Below, in pieces: positions 7,492-15,448 of a DNA stretch of 35,926 bases. The translations under genes were made by a program, and so were the position numbers. The notes below the pieces were generated by a model. The model saw only the letters and a program-made list of their open reading frames with translations, had not been told where the DNA came from and searched no databases. The stretch comes from Pseudomonadota bacterium. GTDB lineage: Bacteria; Pseudomonadota; Alphaproteobacteria; Rhizobiales; Xanthobacteraceae. Where the stretch lies: positions 1-35,926 of the forward strand of contig JACQAE010000223.1 of the NCBI GenBank assembly GCA_016195095.1. Direction: 5' to 3'. Numbering within the stretch: position 1 is the stretch's first letter; each line of letters begins with the position of its first letter.

Positions 7492-9209
7492 CCATCCTGG
7501 CGCCATCGACGGGCGAGGCCCCGCGTGGCACCTCCCTGCGCCCGTGCCTGCACACGATCCGCGGCAATTTGCGGCTGGCGAGCGCGCTGGTCATGTTGGC
7601 ATTCGTGGTCTGCCATCTGACAGCCCACAGCCTGCTCTTGATTTCTTTGCCGGTGGCGGAACTCGGATTGACGCTGTTGATGAAGCCGTGGCGGTCGAAT
7701 GCCGGCACCGCGCTCCTGGTCACTGCTTTTCTCGTGCACTACCTCAACGCGCTGTGGTCGATTTATGTCAAGCGCTCGTTGCGCCTGTCCCGCTGGGAAT
7801 GGTGGCAGCTTGGGCTCGGCATGAGCATTCCCGTGCTGCTCCTGGCGCATGTCGTTGCGACGCGCGTCGCTGAGCAGTTTCTTGACGTGAATTTCTATTA
7901 CAGTTCGATTCTGCTGGTTTATTGGAAGCTCGCGCCTTGGCGGGGCATTCTGCAGGCGGCGGCGCTGCTTGCGGTGTGGTCCCACGCCTGCATCGGCATT
8001 CATTTCTGGCTGCGCACCAAAGCCTGGTACCCCGACTGGCGCGTCGTCATGTTTGCTGTCGGCCTCCTGCTACCAACACTCGCGCTTGCCGGATTCGTTA
8101 GCGGCGGCAACCAGGTCTTGCGTGAGGCGCGCAACGCCGGTTTTGTCGAGACTTCACTCGGCGATTCCAACGTCACGCAGGAAACGCGCGATCGAATCAG
8201 CGATTGGGCGGCCAAGGGCCTCGCCATTCATGTCGCGCTGGTGCTGCTGCCATTCGCCGCGCGCGGCGTGCGTAGCCTCGTCCAACGCCGGCGACGCCCG
8301 CCCATCCTCAGCCATGCCGGCGGGCGCAACCTCATCGTATTGCCCGGCGCGACCGTGCTCGAGACGCTGCGCGAGAATGGCATCGCGCATGCTTCGGTCT
8401 GCGGTGGCCGCGCACGCTGCACCACTTGCCGCATACAGGTCACGCGCGGATTGGAAGAATTGCCTCCGCCCGAGCGGCTGGAGGCCAAGGCGCTTGCCCG
8501 CATCGAGGCATCGCCCGGCATGCGGCTCGCCTGCCAGGTGCGGCCGACCGCGGACATTGCGGTGACGCCGTTATGTGCGGTCGACGCAACCGCGGCCGAT
8601 GGCCGCATCAAGGGTGGGCTCGAGGGCAGCGAACGGCTGGTGACCGTCGTCTTCGTCGACCTGCGCGGGTCGACGACGCTCGGCGAATCCAAGCTGCCCT
8701 ACGACGTTCTGTACATCCTCAACCTGTTCTTTCACGAAATGACCAACGCGCTCATCGCGACCAACGGCCACTATTCGCAATTCACCGGCGACGGGCTGAT
8801 GGCGCTTTACGGCCTCCACGGCAATGATCCGGCGACCGGCGCGGTCGACGCCTTGCGCGGCGCGCGCGAAATGCTGGCGCGCCTCGACCAGCTCAACCAT
8901 CAGCTGCGCGCGGAGCTGGCCCAACCGCTGCGGATCGGCATCGGCATTCATTTCAGCGAGGCCATCGTCGGCTCGATGGGGCCGCCGGGCTCTCAGATCA
9001 TCACCGCCATTGGCGATACCGTGAATACCTGCGCGCGGCTCGAAAGCCTGACCAAGGAATTCAATTGCTCGGTGATCGTTTCGCGCCGGGCGGCGGAAAT
9101 GGCCGGCATCAATGTCGGCGAGCGAACACTGCACGATGCCCCCGTCAAGGGGCGCATTCAGACGGTGCAGTTCTATACGTTCGACGGCTTGCCTGACGTG
9201 GCGGCCTGA
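7488..9209 (+). CDS. cyaC: Membrane class III adenylate cyclase with cytochrome b-like anchor and [2Fe-2S] ferredoxin domain (CyaC-like)
   Basis: This 573-residue protein has three modules. Six membrane helices (residues about 30-265) hold histidines H43, H47, H84, H121, H166, H172 and H248 inside or near helices, the layout of a diheme succinate-dehydrogenase-type cytochrome b. A plant-type ferredoxin domain (about 280-365) has C305, C311, C314 and C349. A class III cyclase domain (about 383-568) has metal aspartates D391 (VFVDLRGST) and D435 (FTGDGLMALYG), and N513/R517 (GDTVNTCARLES) for the transition state. Sinorhizobium meliloti CyaC has this architecture and is described as a quinone-responsive diheme-B adenylate cyclase; orthology here is inferred. 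It would make cAMP in response to the redox state of the quinone pool. It overlaps the OsmC-tandem gene by four bases. A cAMP-binding-type membrane protein lies 2.3 kb downstream. Confidence 0.88.
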   Translation: MTILAPSTGEAPRGTSLRPCLHTIRGNLRLASALVMLAFVVCHLTAHSLLLISLPVAELGLTLLMKPWRSNAGTALLVTAFLVHYLNALWSIYVKRSLRLSRWEWWQLGLGMSIPVLLLAHVVATRVAEQFLDVNFYYSSILLVYWKLAPWRGILQAAALLAVWSHACIGIHFWLRTKAWYPDWRVVMFAVGLLLPTLALAGFVSGGNQVLREARNAGFVETSLGDSNVTQETRDRISDWAAKGLAIHVALVLLPFAARGVRSLVQRRRRPPILSHAGGRNLIVLPGATVLETLRENGIAHASVCGGRARCTTCRIQVTRGLEELPPPERLEAKALARIEASPGMRLACQVRPTADIAVTPLCAVDATAADGRIKGGLEGSERLVTVVFVDLRGSTTLGESKLPYDVLYILNLFFHEMTNALIATNGHYSQFTGDGLMALYGLHGNDPATGAVDALRGAREMLARLDQLNHQLRAELAQPLRIGIGIHFSEAIVGSMGPPGSQIITAIGDTVNTCARLESLTKEFNCSVIVSRRAAEMAGINVGERTLHDAPVKGRIQTVQFYTFDGLPDVAA

Positions 9210-9219
9210 ATGTCGGCGA

Positions 9220-9612
9220 TCATGGCTTGGCCAGCCGCCACACGTTGTTGACGCCGTCGCCGGTCACGTCACCCGGTTTCTTGTCGTCCTTCCACAGATA
9301 GAGCGGCTTGCCTTTATGCGCCCATTGTCTGACGCCGTCGCCACGCGCCACGATCGTCCAGTCACCGGCCGGTTTGGCACCCGGCGGGGCTTCGAAAGGC
9401 GGCCACAAATCTGCGCATTGTCCGCTGCAACGCGAACGCCCGGCCGTGTCGCGATCATATGTGTAGAGTGTCATGCCCTTGGCGTCGACAAAGGCCTTGC
9501 CCTTGGCCGTGTCGCCGGTCGCGGCCGGCGCATCCTGCGCCGGCGCGTTGGCCGTACCGATCAGCATGGCCAGGGCAATGGCCGCCAAAACCGGTCGTAT
9601 TCTCCGTGTCAT
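9220..9612 (-). CDS. Secreted YxYxxD-motif repeat protein (COG4315-like)
   Basis: This is a 130-residue exported protein. A signal peptide (MTRRIRPVLAAIALAMLIGTANAPA) is followed by two copies of the short family repeat: GKAFVDAKGMTLYTYDRD (residues about 38-55), then GKPLYLWKDDKKPGD (about 101-115). The C-terminus reads GVNNVWRLAKP, the usual end of this family. The two cysteines C62 and C66 (SRCSGQCADLWPPF) are also typical. Proteins of this family are small periplasmic or lipid-attached proteins of unknown function. It is transcribed towards the cyclase gene, leaving only ten bases between the two stops. The ATG at 9610-9612 has a weak GGAT ribosome binding site. Confidence 0.85.
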   Translation of the reverse strand: MTRRIRPVLAAIALAMLIGTANAPAQDAPAATGDTAKGKAFVDAKGMTLYTYDRDTAGRSRCSGQCADLWPPFEAPPGAKPAGDWTIVARGDGVRQWAHKGKPLYLWKDDKKPGDVTGDGVNNVWRLAKP

Positions 9613-10096
9613 ACTGCCATCCCGATTTCTGGAGCGTGGTGAGCCCCGAACGCTTTGATTTCAAACATGATCGCATCTGTCACATCGGCAAATTTTCCGC
9701 TTCTGCCGCAAGGCATCCGGCACGCACGTCGCCGCCGGATTGCCGGGAGGATTTACCCCACCTTTTCAACTCACCCTTTTGTTTCGCCTCATTGGCCAGA
9801 CCCTTGCGCGCGGGTCGTGTCGAAATATGAGCGTGCAATGACACGCGTGCAAAGCGTTATCCTACCAGCGCGCGCCACGGGCGATCAACTTTGCGCGGCA
9901 GCCGCAACGGAACCGGCATGGGTCCGGCCGATTACTCCGCCATCAGCCAGCGTCAGATACGCGCTGCATAGCACGGTGCAAGCCCGACCTGACACACGCA
10001 ATCCACGTTCGTGGCCAGCGCGCGGCCGCTGCGTAGTGGTTTAGAACACCACTGGCGCCATTCTATTCCCGCCGAGCGCGTCAGGCCTTGGGCGGC
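9613..10096. other. Intergenic region without recognisable gene
   Basis: About 480 bases lie between two minus-strand genes. Bases 9634-9675 show a faint resemblance to the family 1 inverted repeat (GTGGTGAGCCCC...TTTGATTTCAAA), too diverged to be sure. A small hairpin AGTGGT/ACCACT (10035-10040 with 10048-10053) lies about 40 bases before the end of the lipoprotein gene and is too weak to call a terminator. Nothing else stands out. Confidence 0.5.
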
Positions 10097-10969
10097 TTAG
10101 TCGCCTGACCCCGTCGGCGGCACCGGCGGCGCCGCTTCGATCGTCGTTTCCTGGCTTAGAGTCTCCCGCCACCTGCCAGCGCGCAAGATCCACACGCGCA
10201 GGCCGGCATAGGGCCGGCCGCCGGCGAACGGCGTCTGGCGCGTGAGGATGAGCGCAGTTGCAACGCCAAAGACGTGGATGCGCATGAAGTCAACGGGGTC
10301 GCCCGGCTGGCCTTTGCGCTGGCCCTCCCCGCGCCGAACCGCCGCGACAATTTGCTCGCGGCCGCGCAAGCCGGAACTGGTAACGCCGGCGAATTCGTCG
10401 GCGAGGCCGTCGGCCACCGCGTCGGCATTGGGCTGCCATTTCACCGTTTCGAGGCGCTGCCACGCGGCAAGGACCGCCGATTCCACCTCTGATTTGGCGG
10501 CATAGGGCACGCTGCGGCATGGATTGACGCAGTCGCCCGCAGCCGTGGCGACTTCCACCGGCGCCGCCGCAATCGGCGTCTCGATCGCCGCGAACAACCG
10601 CCAGCCGAGGACGCGCTTGGCCCAGACGCGCGCAAAACGCGTGTCCTTGCGCGTTCCCATCACGACGGCGAGCGTGTTGTAAAAATTGATCGTGACGTCG
10701 TTCTCCTCGCCGCCGAAGGACTCAACATCCTTGAGCACCGCGGATTTCAGCCAGCGTTTGCCGGCGGCATCGGTAAGGGTGAATTTGGCCGCCAGCCGCC
10801 GACCGACCGCACGCTCGTCGTCAGCGCTGATCGCGCTTTGCAAGCTGCGGTCGATCAGTCCGATCGCTTCCGCGCTGTCGGGCACGATCGCCTTCCCATT
10901 GTCCGGCGCGCAGGCCACCACGGCAAAAACCAACCCGAGGACAATCGCACCGATAACGGCGTCACGCAT
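10097..10969 (-). CDS. Putative lipoprotein with two NTF2-like (SnoaL/DUF4440-type) domains
   Basis: This is a 290-residue protein. The N-terminal hydrophobic segment ends at a plausible lipobox (VFAVVACAPD, cysteine at residue 20), so it is probably anchored to the membrane. Two similar stretches follow. One is about residues 30-140 (AIGLIDRSLQSAISADDERAVGRRLAAKFTLTD...NTLAVVMGTRK). The other is about 165-280 (VLAAWQRLETVKWQPNADAVADGLADEFAGVTSSG...VATALILTRQ). Each has the long helix, the F-x-x-x-D/S-x-x-G loop and the strands of an NTF2-like fold seen in SnoaL/DUF4440 proteins. No catalytic residues can be named. The ATG at 10967-10969 follows GAGGAGCC. The frame is open further upstream to 11089 without a binding site. 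The function is unknown. Confidence 0.68.
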   Translation of the reverse strand: MRDAVIGAIVLGLVFAVVACAPDNGKAIVPDSAEAIGLIDRSLQSAISADDERAVGRRLAAKFTLTDAAGKRWLKSAVLKDVESFGGEENDVTINFYNTLAVVMGTRKDTRFARVWAKRVLGWRLFAAIETPIAAAPVEVATAAGDCVNPCRSVPYAAKSEVESAVLAAWQRLETVKWQPNADAVADGLADEFAGVTSSGLRGREQIVAAVRRGEGQRKGQPGDPVDFMRIHVFGVATALILTRQTPFAGGRPYAGLRVWILRAGRWRETLSQETTIEAAPPVPPTGSGD

Positions 10970-11493
10970 GGCTCCTCCTCGCCGCCCAAGATCGCAGCCC
11001 GACATTCTAGCGCCTATCGCCGCCGGGTGGACATCGGCAGGGCAACAGGTTGCAATAATCGGGCAGGCAAACGAGGCCGCTTCGCGCAATATTGGCTTGC
11101 GCGGCCCGCATCGACGCGATCAACGCGGACAGGCAATCACCGCTTGCGTGGACGTAATCAACACAAGCCAGCACGCGCCGCGCACGTGGACATATTTGGC
11201 GCACACAAGCTTGCACCGATTGATCGCGAGTGTTGATTTCCCTGGCGCGCGCAAGCTAATGGCTCGATGATCCGCCGGAGCAAGCTGGCGAAAAACGCGA
11301 GGCGGTTTCCGAGACGAAATGATGCTCTAACCTATAGGAATCAATCGCGAACATGATTTTACATCGATTCGATCCAAAATCTTCGTGATCGAGGAACTGC
11401 GACCATCGCCCACGGGACAGCGGCCAGCGAGCGCCGCTATCATCGCCGGCGATCGGAATGTCCAGCGGACGTAACGCCGCGCGGAGGCCGTGC
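10970..11493. other. Divergent intergenic region with palindromic repeat D
   Basis: About 520 bases lie between the minus-strand lipoprotein gene and the plus-strand cyclic-nucleotide-binding gene. Bases 11277-11393 are a repeat element related to the one at 34888-35003. I could not recognise promoters for either gene and no further gene is supported. Confidence 0.55.
11277..11393. repeat. Intergenic repeat, family 3 copy D
   Basis: The element runs from GGAGCAAGCTGGCGAAAAA through GCGAGGCGGTTTCCGAGACG to ATCGATTCGATCCAAAATC and TTCGTGATCGAG. The end block ATCGATTCGATCCAAAATC is identical to that of copy C near 34969-34986, and the starts (GAGCA..TG..GAAAA..GCGA.GC.GTTT.CG) align. It is a non-coding dispersed element of a kind common in Rhizobiales. 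Confidence 0.8.
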
Positions 11494-12189
11494 ATGAGCA
11501 CGAATTGGACCGAGCTGATCGGGTATTTGGCGGTGCCGGTAACGGTCGCCACGTTCTCGATGAAGACGATGATTCCGCTACGCATCATGGCGCTCACGAG
11601 TAATGTCATTTTCATCACATCGGGACTGCTCGGCCAATCCTATACGACGTTTTTCATGCATCTGGCGCTGCTGCCGCTCAACGCCTACCGGCTGCACCAG
11701 ATGGTGCAACTGGTGACCCGTGTGAAACGCGCCTCGCGCGGCGACCTGTCGATGGATTGGCTCAAGCATTTCATGAAACGCCGACGCTACCGGAAGGGCG
11801 ACGTGTTGTTCTTCAAGGACGACGAGGCCAAGGAACTCTACTACACGCTCAACGGCCAGTTCCGCCTGCGCGAATCCGGCATCGTCATTCCATCGGGCCA
11901 GGTCGTCGGCGAACTCGGCCTCCTATCACCGGACAACAAGCGCACGCAAACGCTGGAGTGCGGCGAAGATGGCGAGGTCCTCATGGTCACCTATCGCGAC
12001 ATCATGCAGCTCTATTTTCAGAATCCGACCTTTGGCCTCTATCTGCTCCAACTTACAACCGGTCGCCTGTTCCAGAACATCGCGCGCATGGAGGGCGAGG
12101 TCGAACGCCTGCGCAAATTCGACCCAGGGGCATCCGCTACGCCGCCCCCTGCGGCCAGCGCAGCGCCGCAGGACGACGCAAACGCGTGA
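11494..12189 (+). CDS. Membrane protein with a cyclic nucleotide-binding domain
   Basis: This is a 231-residue protein. Residues about 8-70 hold two or three hydrophobic segments, and residues about 85-185 form a cNMP-binding beta-roll. The FRKGDVLF-type entry is RYRKGDVLFFKDDEAKELYYTLNG. The phosphate-binding cassette reads GQVVGELGLLSPDNKRTQTL, with E140 and R150 in the places of the glutamate and arginine that hold the ribose and cyclic phosphate. No HTH or kinase domain follows; the tail after residue 205 is Ala/Pro-rich. It may be a membrane receptor for the cAMP made by the redox-type cyclase 2.3 kb upstream. That link is inferred. The ATG at 11494 is preceded by CGGAGG. It ends 52 bases before the operator of the benzoate-CoA ligase gene and points the same way. 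Confidence 0.84.
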   Translation: MSTNWTELIGYLAVPVTVATFSMKTMIPLRIMALTSNVIFITSGLLGQSYTTFFMHLALLPLNAYRLHQMVQLVTRVKRASRGDLSMDWLKHFMKRRRYRKGDVLFFKDDEAKELYYTLNGQFRLRESGIVIPSGQVVGELGLLSPDNKRTQTLECGEDGEVLMVTYRDIMQLYFQNPTFGLYLLQLTTGRLFQNIARMEGEVERLRKFDPGASATPPPAASAAPQDDANA

Positions 12190-12230
12190 CCCTCGCGGCG
12201 GGAAATCCACGCATGGCCAAGCGCTCCGAA

Positions 12231-12259
12231 TTGCACTTTATTGCACTATAGTGCATGTT
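12231..12259 (+). promoter_or_regulatory. Predicted BoxR operator / promoter of the benzoate-CoA ligase operon
   Basis: A perfect 14-base palindrome, TGCACTATAGTGCA, occupies 12242-12255 and is preceded ten bases upstream by an extra TGCAC half (12232-12236). The core holds a -10-like TATAGT (12247-12252), so transcription would begin near 12259 and leave a leader of about 90 bases before the ATG at 12348. TGCA-containing palindromes are the known operator type of BzdR/BoxR repressors. Closely similar sites precede boxR and boxC in this window. Confidence 0.8.
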
Positions 12260-12347
12260 CGCAGTGGGCGTGCTGGCGCGTGCTCGGCGGGCTGGCGACC
12301 AGAATGACGCTTGAGGGGATGCGCGTGCGGGCGGGCGGGACATCAGC

Positions 12348-13952
12348 ATGAGCACGCATGCCGACGCAACTATCCCGGGTGCAGCGGACGCCATTGGCGA
12401 TCCGGCGGAAGCCATCGCGCGCTCGTATAATTTTGCCGCCGATATCCTGGCGCGCAATCTGGCGGCGGGCCGCGCCGACAAGCCGGCCTTTATCGACCGG
12501 CGCGGCGCCTGCACCTACGGGCAGCTTGCGGACCGCGTCGAGCGTTTCGGCCACGTCCTGCGCTCCCTTGATGTGCGGCCCGACGAACGCATCCTGATTT
12601 GCCTCCTCGATACGATCGACTGGCCAACGGCGTTTCTTGGCGCGCTCAAGGCCGGAATCATCGCCGTTCCAGTCAACACGCTGCTCACCGAGGACGATTA
12701 CCGCTTCATGCTCAACAACAGCCGCGCGCGGCTACTGGTCGTATCCGACGCGCTGCTGGCGAAGTTCGAAAACATCCTTCCCGACTGCCCGCATGTCGCG
12801 CATGTCATCGTGTCGGGCGACGCGGCGCGTGGGCATCGCATGCTCGAGGATCTTCTTGCCAATGCCGCCAGCGCGCCGTTCACCGCACCAACAACGCGCG
12901 ATGACATGGCGTTCTGGCTCTATACGTCGGGCTCGACGGGAAAGCCAAAAGGCGCGGTACATCTGCACGCACACCTGCGGCTCACCGACGAGCTTTACGG
13001 CGCGCCGGTCGTCGGCCTGACCAAAGATGACGTGATATTCTCTGTGGCCAAGCTATTCTTCGCCTATGGGCTCGGCAATGCGTTGACCTTCCCGATGTCG
13101 GTGGGCGCGACCACGGTGCTGCTCGCCGATCGTCCGACGCCCGAGGGCGTAGCGCAAATCCTCACCCGGCACGCGGTCAGCGTGTTTTTTGGTGTGCCGA
13201 CATTTTTCGCCGCGTTTCTTGCCAGCGCCAACGCGCCCACGTCGCTGAATTTGCGTCATTGCGTGTCCGCCGGCGAGGCGCTCCCGCTCGACGTCGGTCA
13301 GCGCTGGGTCGAGCGCTATGGCTGCGACATCCTCGACGGCATTGGCTCGACGGAAATGCTGCATATTTTTCTTTCCAACCGGCCGAACGACGTGAAATAC
13401 GGGACCACTGGCAAGCCGCTTCCCGGTTACGACATCAAGCTCGTCGATGACGATGGCAACGTGGTCACGCGCGGCGAGATGGGTGAATTGCTGGTGCGCG
13501 GGCCAACCAGCGCAATCATGTATTGGAACGATCGCGCCCAGTCGCGCGCGACGTTTCTCGGCGAGTGGACGCGCTGCGGCGACAAGTACCGCGAGGATGA
13601 GGACGGCTATTTCGTTTACTGCGGCAGGCGCGACGACATGCTCAAGGTGTCGGGTAACTACGTGTCGCCCTTCGAGGTCGAGGGCGTGCTCATGACCCAC
13701 CCGGACGTTCTCGAAGCCGCGGTCGTGGCTTGGCCGGACGCCGACGGGCTGATCAAGCCAAAAGCCTTCGTCGTGCTCAAGGAGGGCGTTAAGCAGGGCG
13801 AGGACCGCACGCGCGCGTTGCAGGAGCATGTCAAGGGCAGGCTGGCGCCGTATAAATATCCGCGCTGGATCACATTCCGCGGCGATTTGCCAAAAACGGC
13901 GACGGGCAAGATACAGCGTTTTCGGTTGCGGGCGGAGGCCCCCCCGCGTTAG
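12348..13952 (+). CDS. bclA: Benzoate-CoA ligase
   Basis: This 534-residue AMP-forming acyl-CoA synthetase activates benzoate with ATP and CoA to benzoyl-CoA, the entry step of the box pathway. The P-loop motif YTSGSTGKPKGAVH lies at 192-205. The benzoate-CoA-ligase-type block FSVAKLFFAYGLGN is at 231-244, the A5 motif is DGIGSTEML, the hinge region is CGRRDDMLKVSG, and the catalytic lysine is K521 (LPKTATGKIQRF). The length is standard for BclA/BadA (about 520-530). A GGGA ribosome binding site lies about eight bases before the ATG. A TGCA palindrome with an embedded -10 box lies 93 bases upstream, and the ABC importer genes follow after 36 bases. Benzoate itself is the likeliest substrate given boxB and boxC downstream; substituted benzoates cannot be excluded. 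Confidence 0.95.
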   Translation: MSTHADATIPGAADAIGDPAEAIARSYNFAADILARNLAAGRADKPAFIDRRGACTYGQLADRVERFGHVLRSLDVRPDERILICLLDTIDWPTAFLGALKAGIIAVPVNTLLTEDDYRFMLNNSRARLLVVSDALLAKFENILPDCPHVAHVIVSGDAARGHRMLEDLLANAASAPFTAPTTRDDMAFWLYTSGSTGKPKGAVHLHAHLRLTDELYGAPVVGLTKDDVIFSVAKLFFAYGLGNALTFPMSVGATTVLLADRPTPEGVAQILTRHAVSVFFGVPTFFAAFLASANAPTSLNLRHCVSAGEALPLDVGQRWVERYGCDILDGIGSTEMLHIFLSNRPNDVKYGTTGKPLPGYDIKLVDDDGNVVTRGEMGELLVRGPTSAIMYWNDRAQSRATFLGEWTRCGDKYREDEDGYFVYCGRRDDMLKVSGNYVSPFEVEGVLMTHPDVLEAAVVAWPDADGLIKPKAFVVLKEGVKQGEDRTRALQEHVKGRLAPYKYPRWITFRGDLPKTATGKIQRFRLRAEAPPR

Positions 13953-13988
13953 GACATTTGGCAGCGTAACGATCTGGGAGGACGAAAC

Positions 13989-15158
13989 ATGAAAAAACTC
14001 ATGCTGACGGCCGGCGCCATCCTGGCGCTGACGGCGGGACCGGCAATGGCGCAGAAAAGCGTCAAGATCGGATTCATCGGAACATTCAGCGGGCCGACCG
14101 CGGTGATCGGCAACGATATGCGCAATTCCTTCGAACTTGCGCTCGACCATCTCGGCCGCAAGATGGGTGGACTGCCGGTCGAAGTGATCTACGAGGACGA
14201 CCAGCAGAAGCCGGAAATCGGCAAGCAGAAGTCCGAAAAGCTCATCCAATCGGATAAGGTCGATTTCGTCACCGGCTACTTGTGGTCGAACGTGCTGCTC
14301 GCCTCGATCAAGCCGGTCGTTGATTCCAAGACCTTTCTCATCAGCGCCAATGCCGGGCCGCACCAGATCGCCGGCGAATTGTGCTCGCCCTATTTCTTCT
14401 CCACCTCCTGGCAGAACGACCAGACGCCGCAGGCGATGGGACTGTACATGAACCAGAAGGGCGTCAAGACGCTCTACCTGCTGGGTCCCAATTATGCCGC
14501 CGGCAAGGACATGATGTCCGGCGTCGCCGCCACCTTCAAGGGAAAGGTGATCGGCCAGGAACTGACCAAGTGGCCCGACCAGCTCGATTTCTCCGCTGAG
14601 CTTTCAAAGGTCAAGGCGGCCAAGCCGGACGCGGTTTTCGTGTTCTATCCCGGCGCGGCCGGCGTGCAATTCCTCAACCAATACGCCCAGGCCGGCCTCA
14701 AGGGCGTGATACCGCTCTATACCGCCTTCACGATCGACTCACTGTCGCTGCCGCGGCAGAAGGACCTCGCGCTGGGCGTGCCTGGCGCGCAACAATGGGT
14801 CAACGACCTGCCGTTCCCGGCGAGCAAGAAGTTCGTCGCGGATTTCCGCGCCAAGCATAAGACCACCCCCTCGTTCTATGGCTCGCAAGCCTATGACGCC
14901 GCCAACCTGATCAATAGCGCCGTGGTGGCGGTGAAGGGCGATTTGACCAAGAAGGACGCCATGCGCGTGGAGATGAAGAAGGCCAATTACGCCTCGGTGC
15001 GCGGGCCTTACAAATACGGCAACAACCACTTCCCCATTCAGAACTTCTATCTGCAGGACGTGGTCAAGGACGCCGCCGGCGAGCTCACCCTCAAAACGGT
15101 TGCCACGATCATCAAGGACAGCCAGGACCAGTATCACGGCAAGTGCGCCATGAAATAG
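13989..15158 (+). CDS. ABC transporter substrate-binding protein (LivK/LIVBP-like), probably for benzoate
   Basis: This 389-residue periplasmic binding protein has a clear signal peptide (MKKLMLTAGAILALTAGPAMA, cleaved after residue 21). It then reads VKIGFIGTFSGPTAVIGNDM, the usual opening of branched-chain-amino-acid/aromatic-acid receptors, with the hinge blocks VDFVTGYLWS and YLLGPNYAAGKDMM typical of a Peripla_BP_6 domain. A strong ribosome binding site (GGGAGGACGAAAC) precedes the ATG. It lies 36 bases after the benzoate-CoA ligase gene and before the permeases, so it is read here as the receptor of the aromatic-acid importer. Related receptors in other alphaproteobacteria bind benzoate derivatives. 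The exact ligand is inferred from position only. A stem-loop follows its stop. Confidence 0.9.
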   Translation: MKKLMLTAGAILALTAGPAMAQKSVKIGFIGTFSGPTAVIGNDMRNSFELALDHLGRKMGGLPVEVIYEDDQQKPEIGKQKSEKLIQSDKVDFVTGYLWSNVLLASIKPVVDSKTFLISANAGPHQIAGELCSPYFFSTSWQNDQTPQAMGLYMNQKGVKTLYLLGPNYAAGKDMMSGVAATFKGKVIGQELTKWPDQLDFSAELSKVKAAKPDAVFVFYPGAAGVQFLNQYAQAGLKGVIPLYTAFTIDSLSLPRQKDLALGVPGAQQWVNDLPFPASKKFVADFRAKHKTTPSFYGSQAYDAANLINSAVVAVKGDLTKKDAMRVEMKKANYASVRGPYKYGNNHFPIQNFYLQDVVKDAAGELTLKTVATIIKDSQDQYHGKCAMK

Positions 15159-15181
15159 CGGCGCGCGTCCGTTAACGGCGA

Positions 15182-15208
15182 GTGGCGGCGCGGCAAAGGC
15201 GCCGCCAT
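15182..15208 (+). terminator. GC-rich stem-loop after the binding-protein gene (possible attenuator or mRNA-stabilising hairpin)
   Basis: Bases 15182-15191 pair with 15199-15208 over ten positions (one G-U) around the loop GGCAAAG. It lies 23 bases after the stop of the binding-protein gene and is not followed by a T run. It is therefore more likely a partial terminator or 3'-end stabiliser that sets a higher level of receptor than of permease than a full terminator. The remaining 240 bases to the permease show nothing clear. Confidence 0.55.
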
Positions 15209-15448
15209 TCGCGCGCGCGGCGAACATGGTGCGCGTCGCGCGTCCGGGCAGGCCGTGACCCGACATTTCGGCACGCAGCGGGGGAATCGCGGCCGCGCTC
15301 CCACCGCGAGTGGGCCAGAGCCGCGGCTCGGTGCAAGCTTAATGTCGGATGATGGTGAGCTTGTCGCTGTTTCCCGCGTCAAGAATTGGCTTTCGCAATC
15401 AACCGCGCGTCCAAGCGGATCGATCATGCTCCTGTGGGTGCTCAATCC

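Noticed and set aside
7488-9209. The ferredoxin-domain protein as a candidate BoxA
   Set aside because: It has one plant-type [2Fe-2S] domain, six membrane helices and a cyclase domain. BoxA has two [4Fe-4S] clusters and a flavin reductase module, none of which is seen.
10035-10053. AGTGGT/ACCACT hairpin as a terminator
   Set aside because: It has only six pairs, no T run on either strand and is not placed directly after a stop codon.
13053-14363. Long open frame (436 residues) on the minus strand opposite the benzoate-CoA ligase and receptor genes
   Set aside because: It is an antisense shadow of two well-supported genes; its protein is rich in Arg/His/Asp with no family features, as expected in GC-rich DNA.
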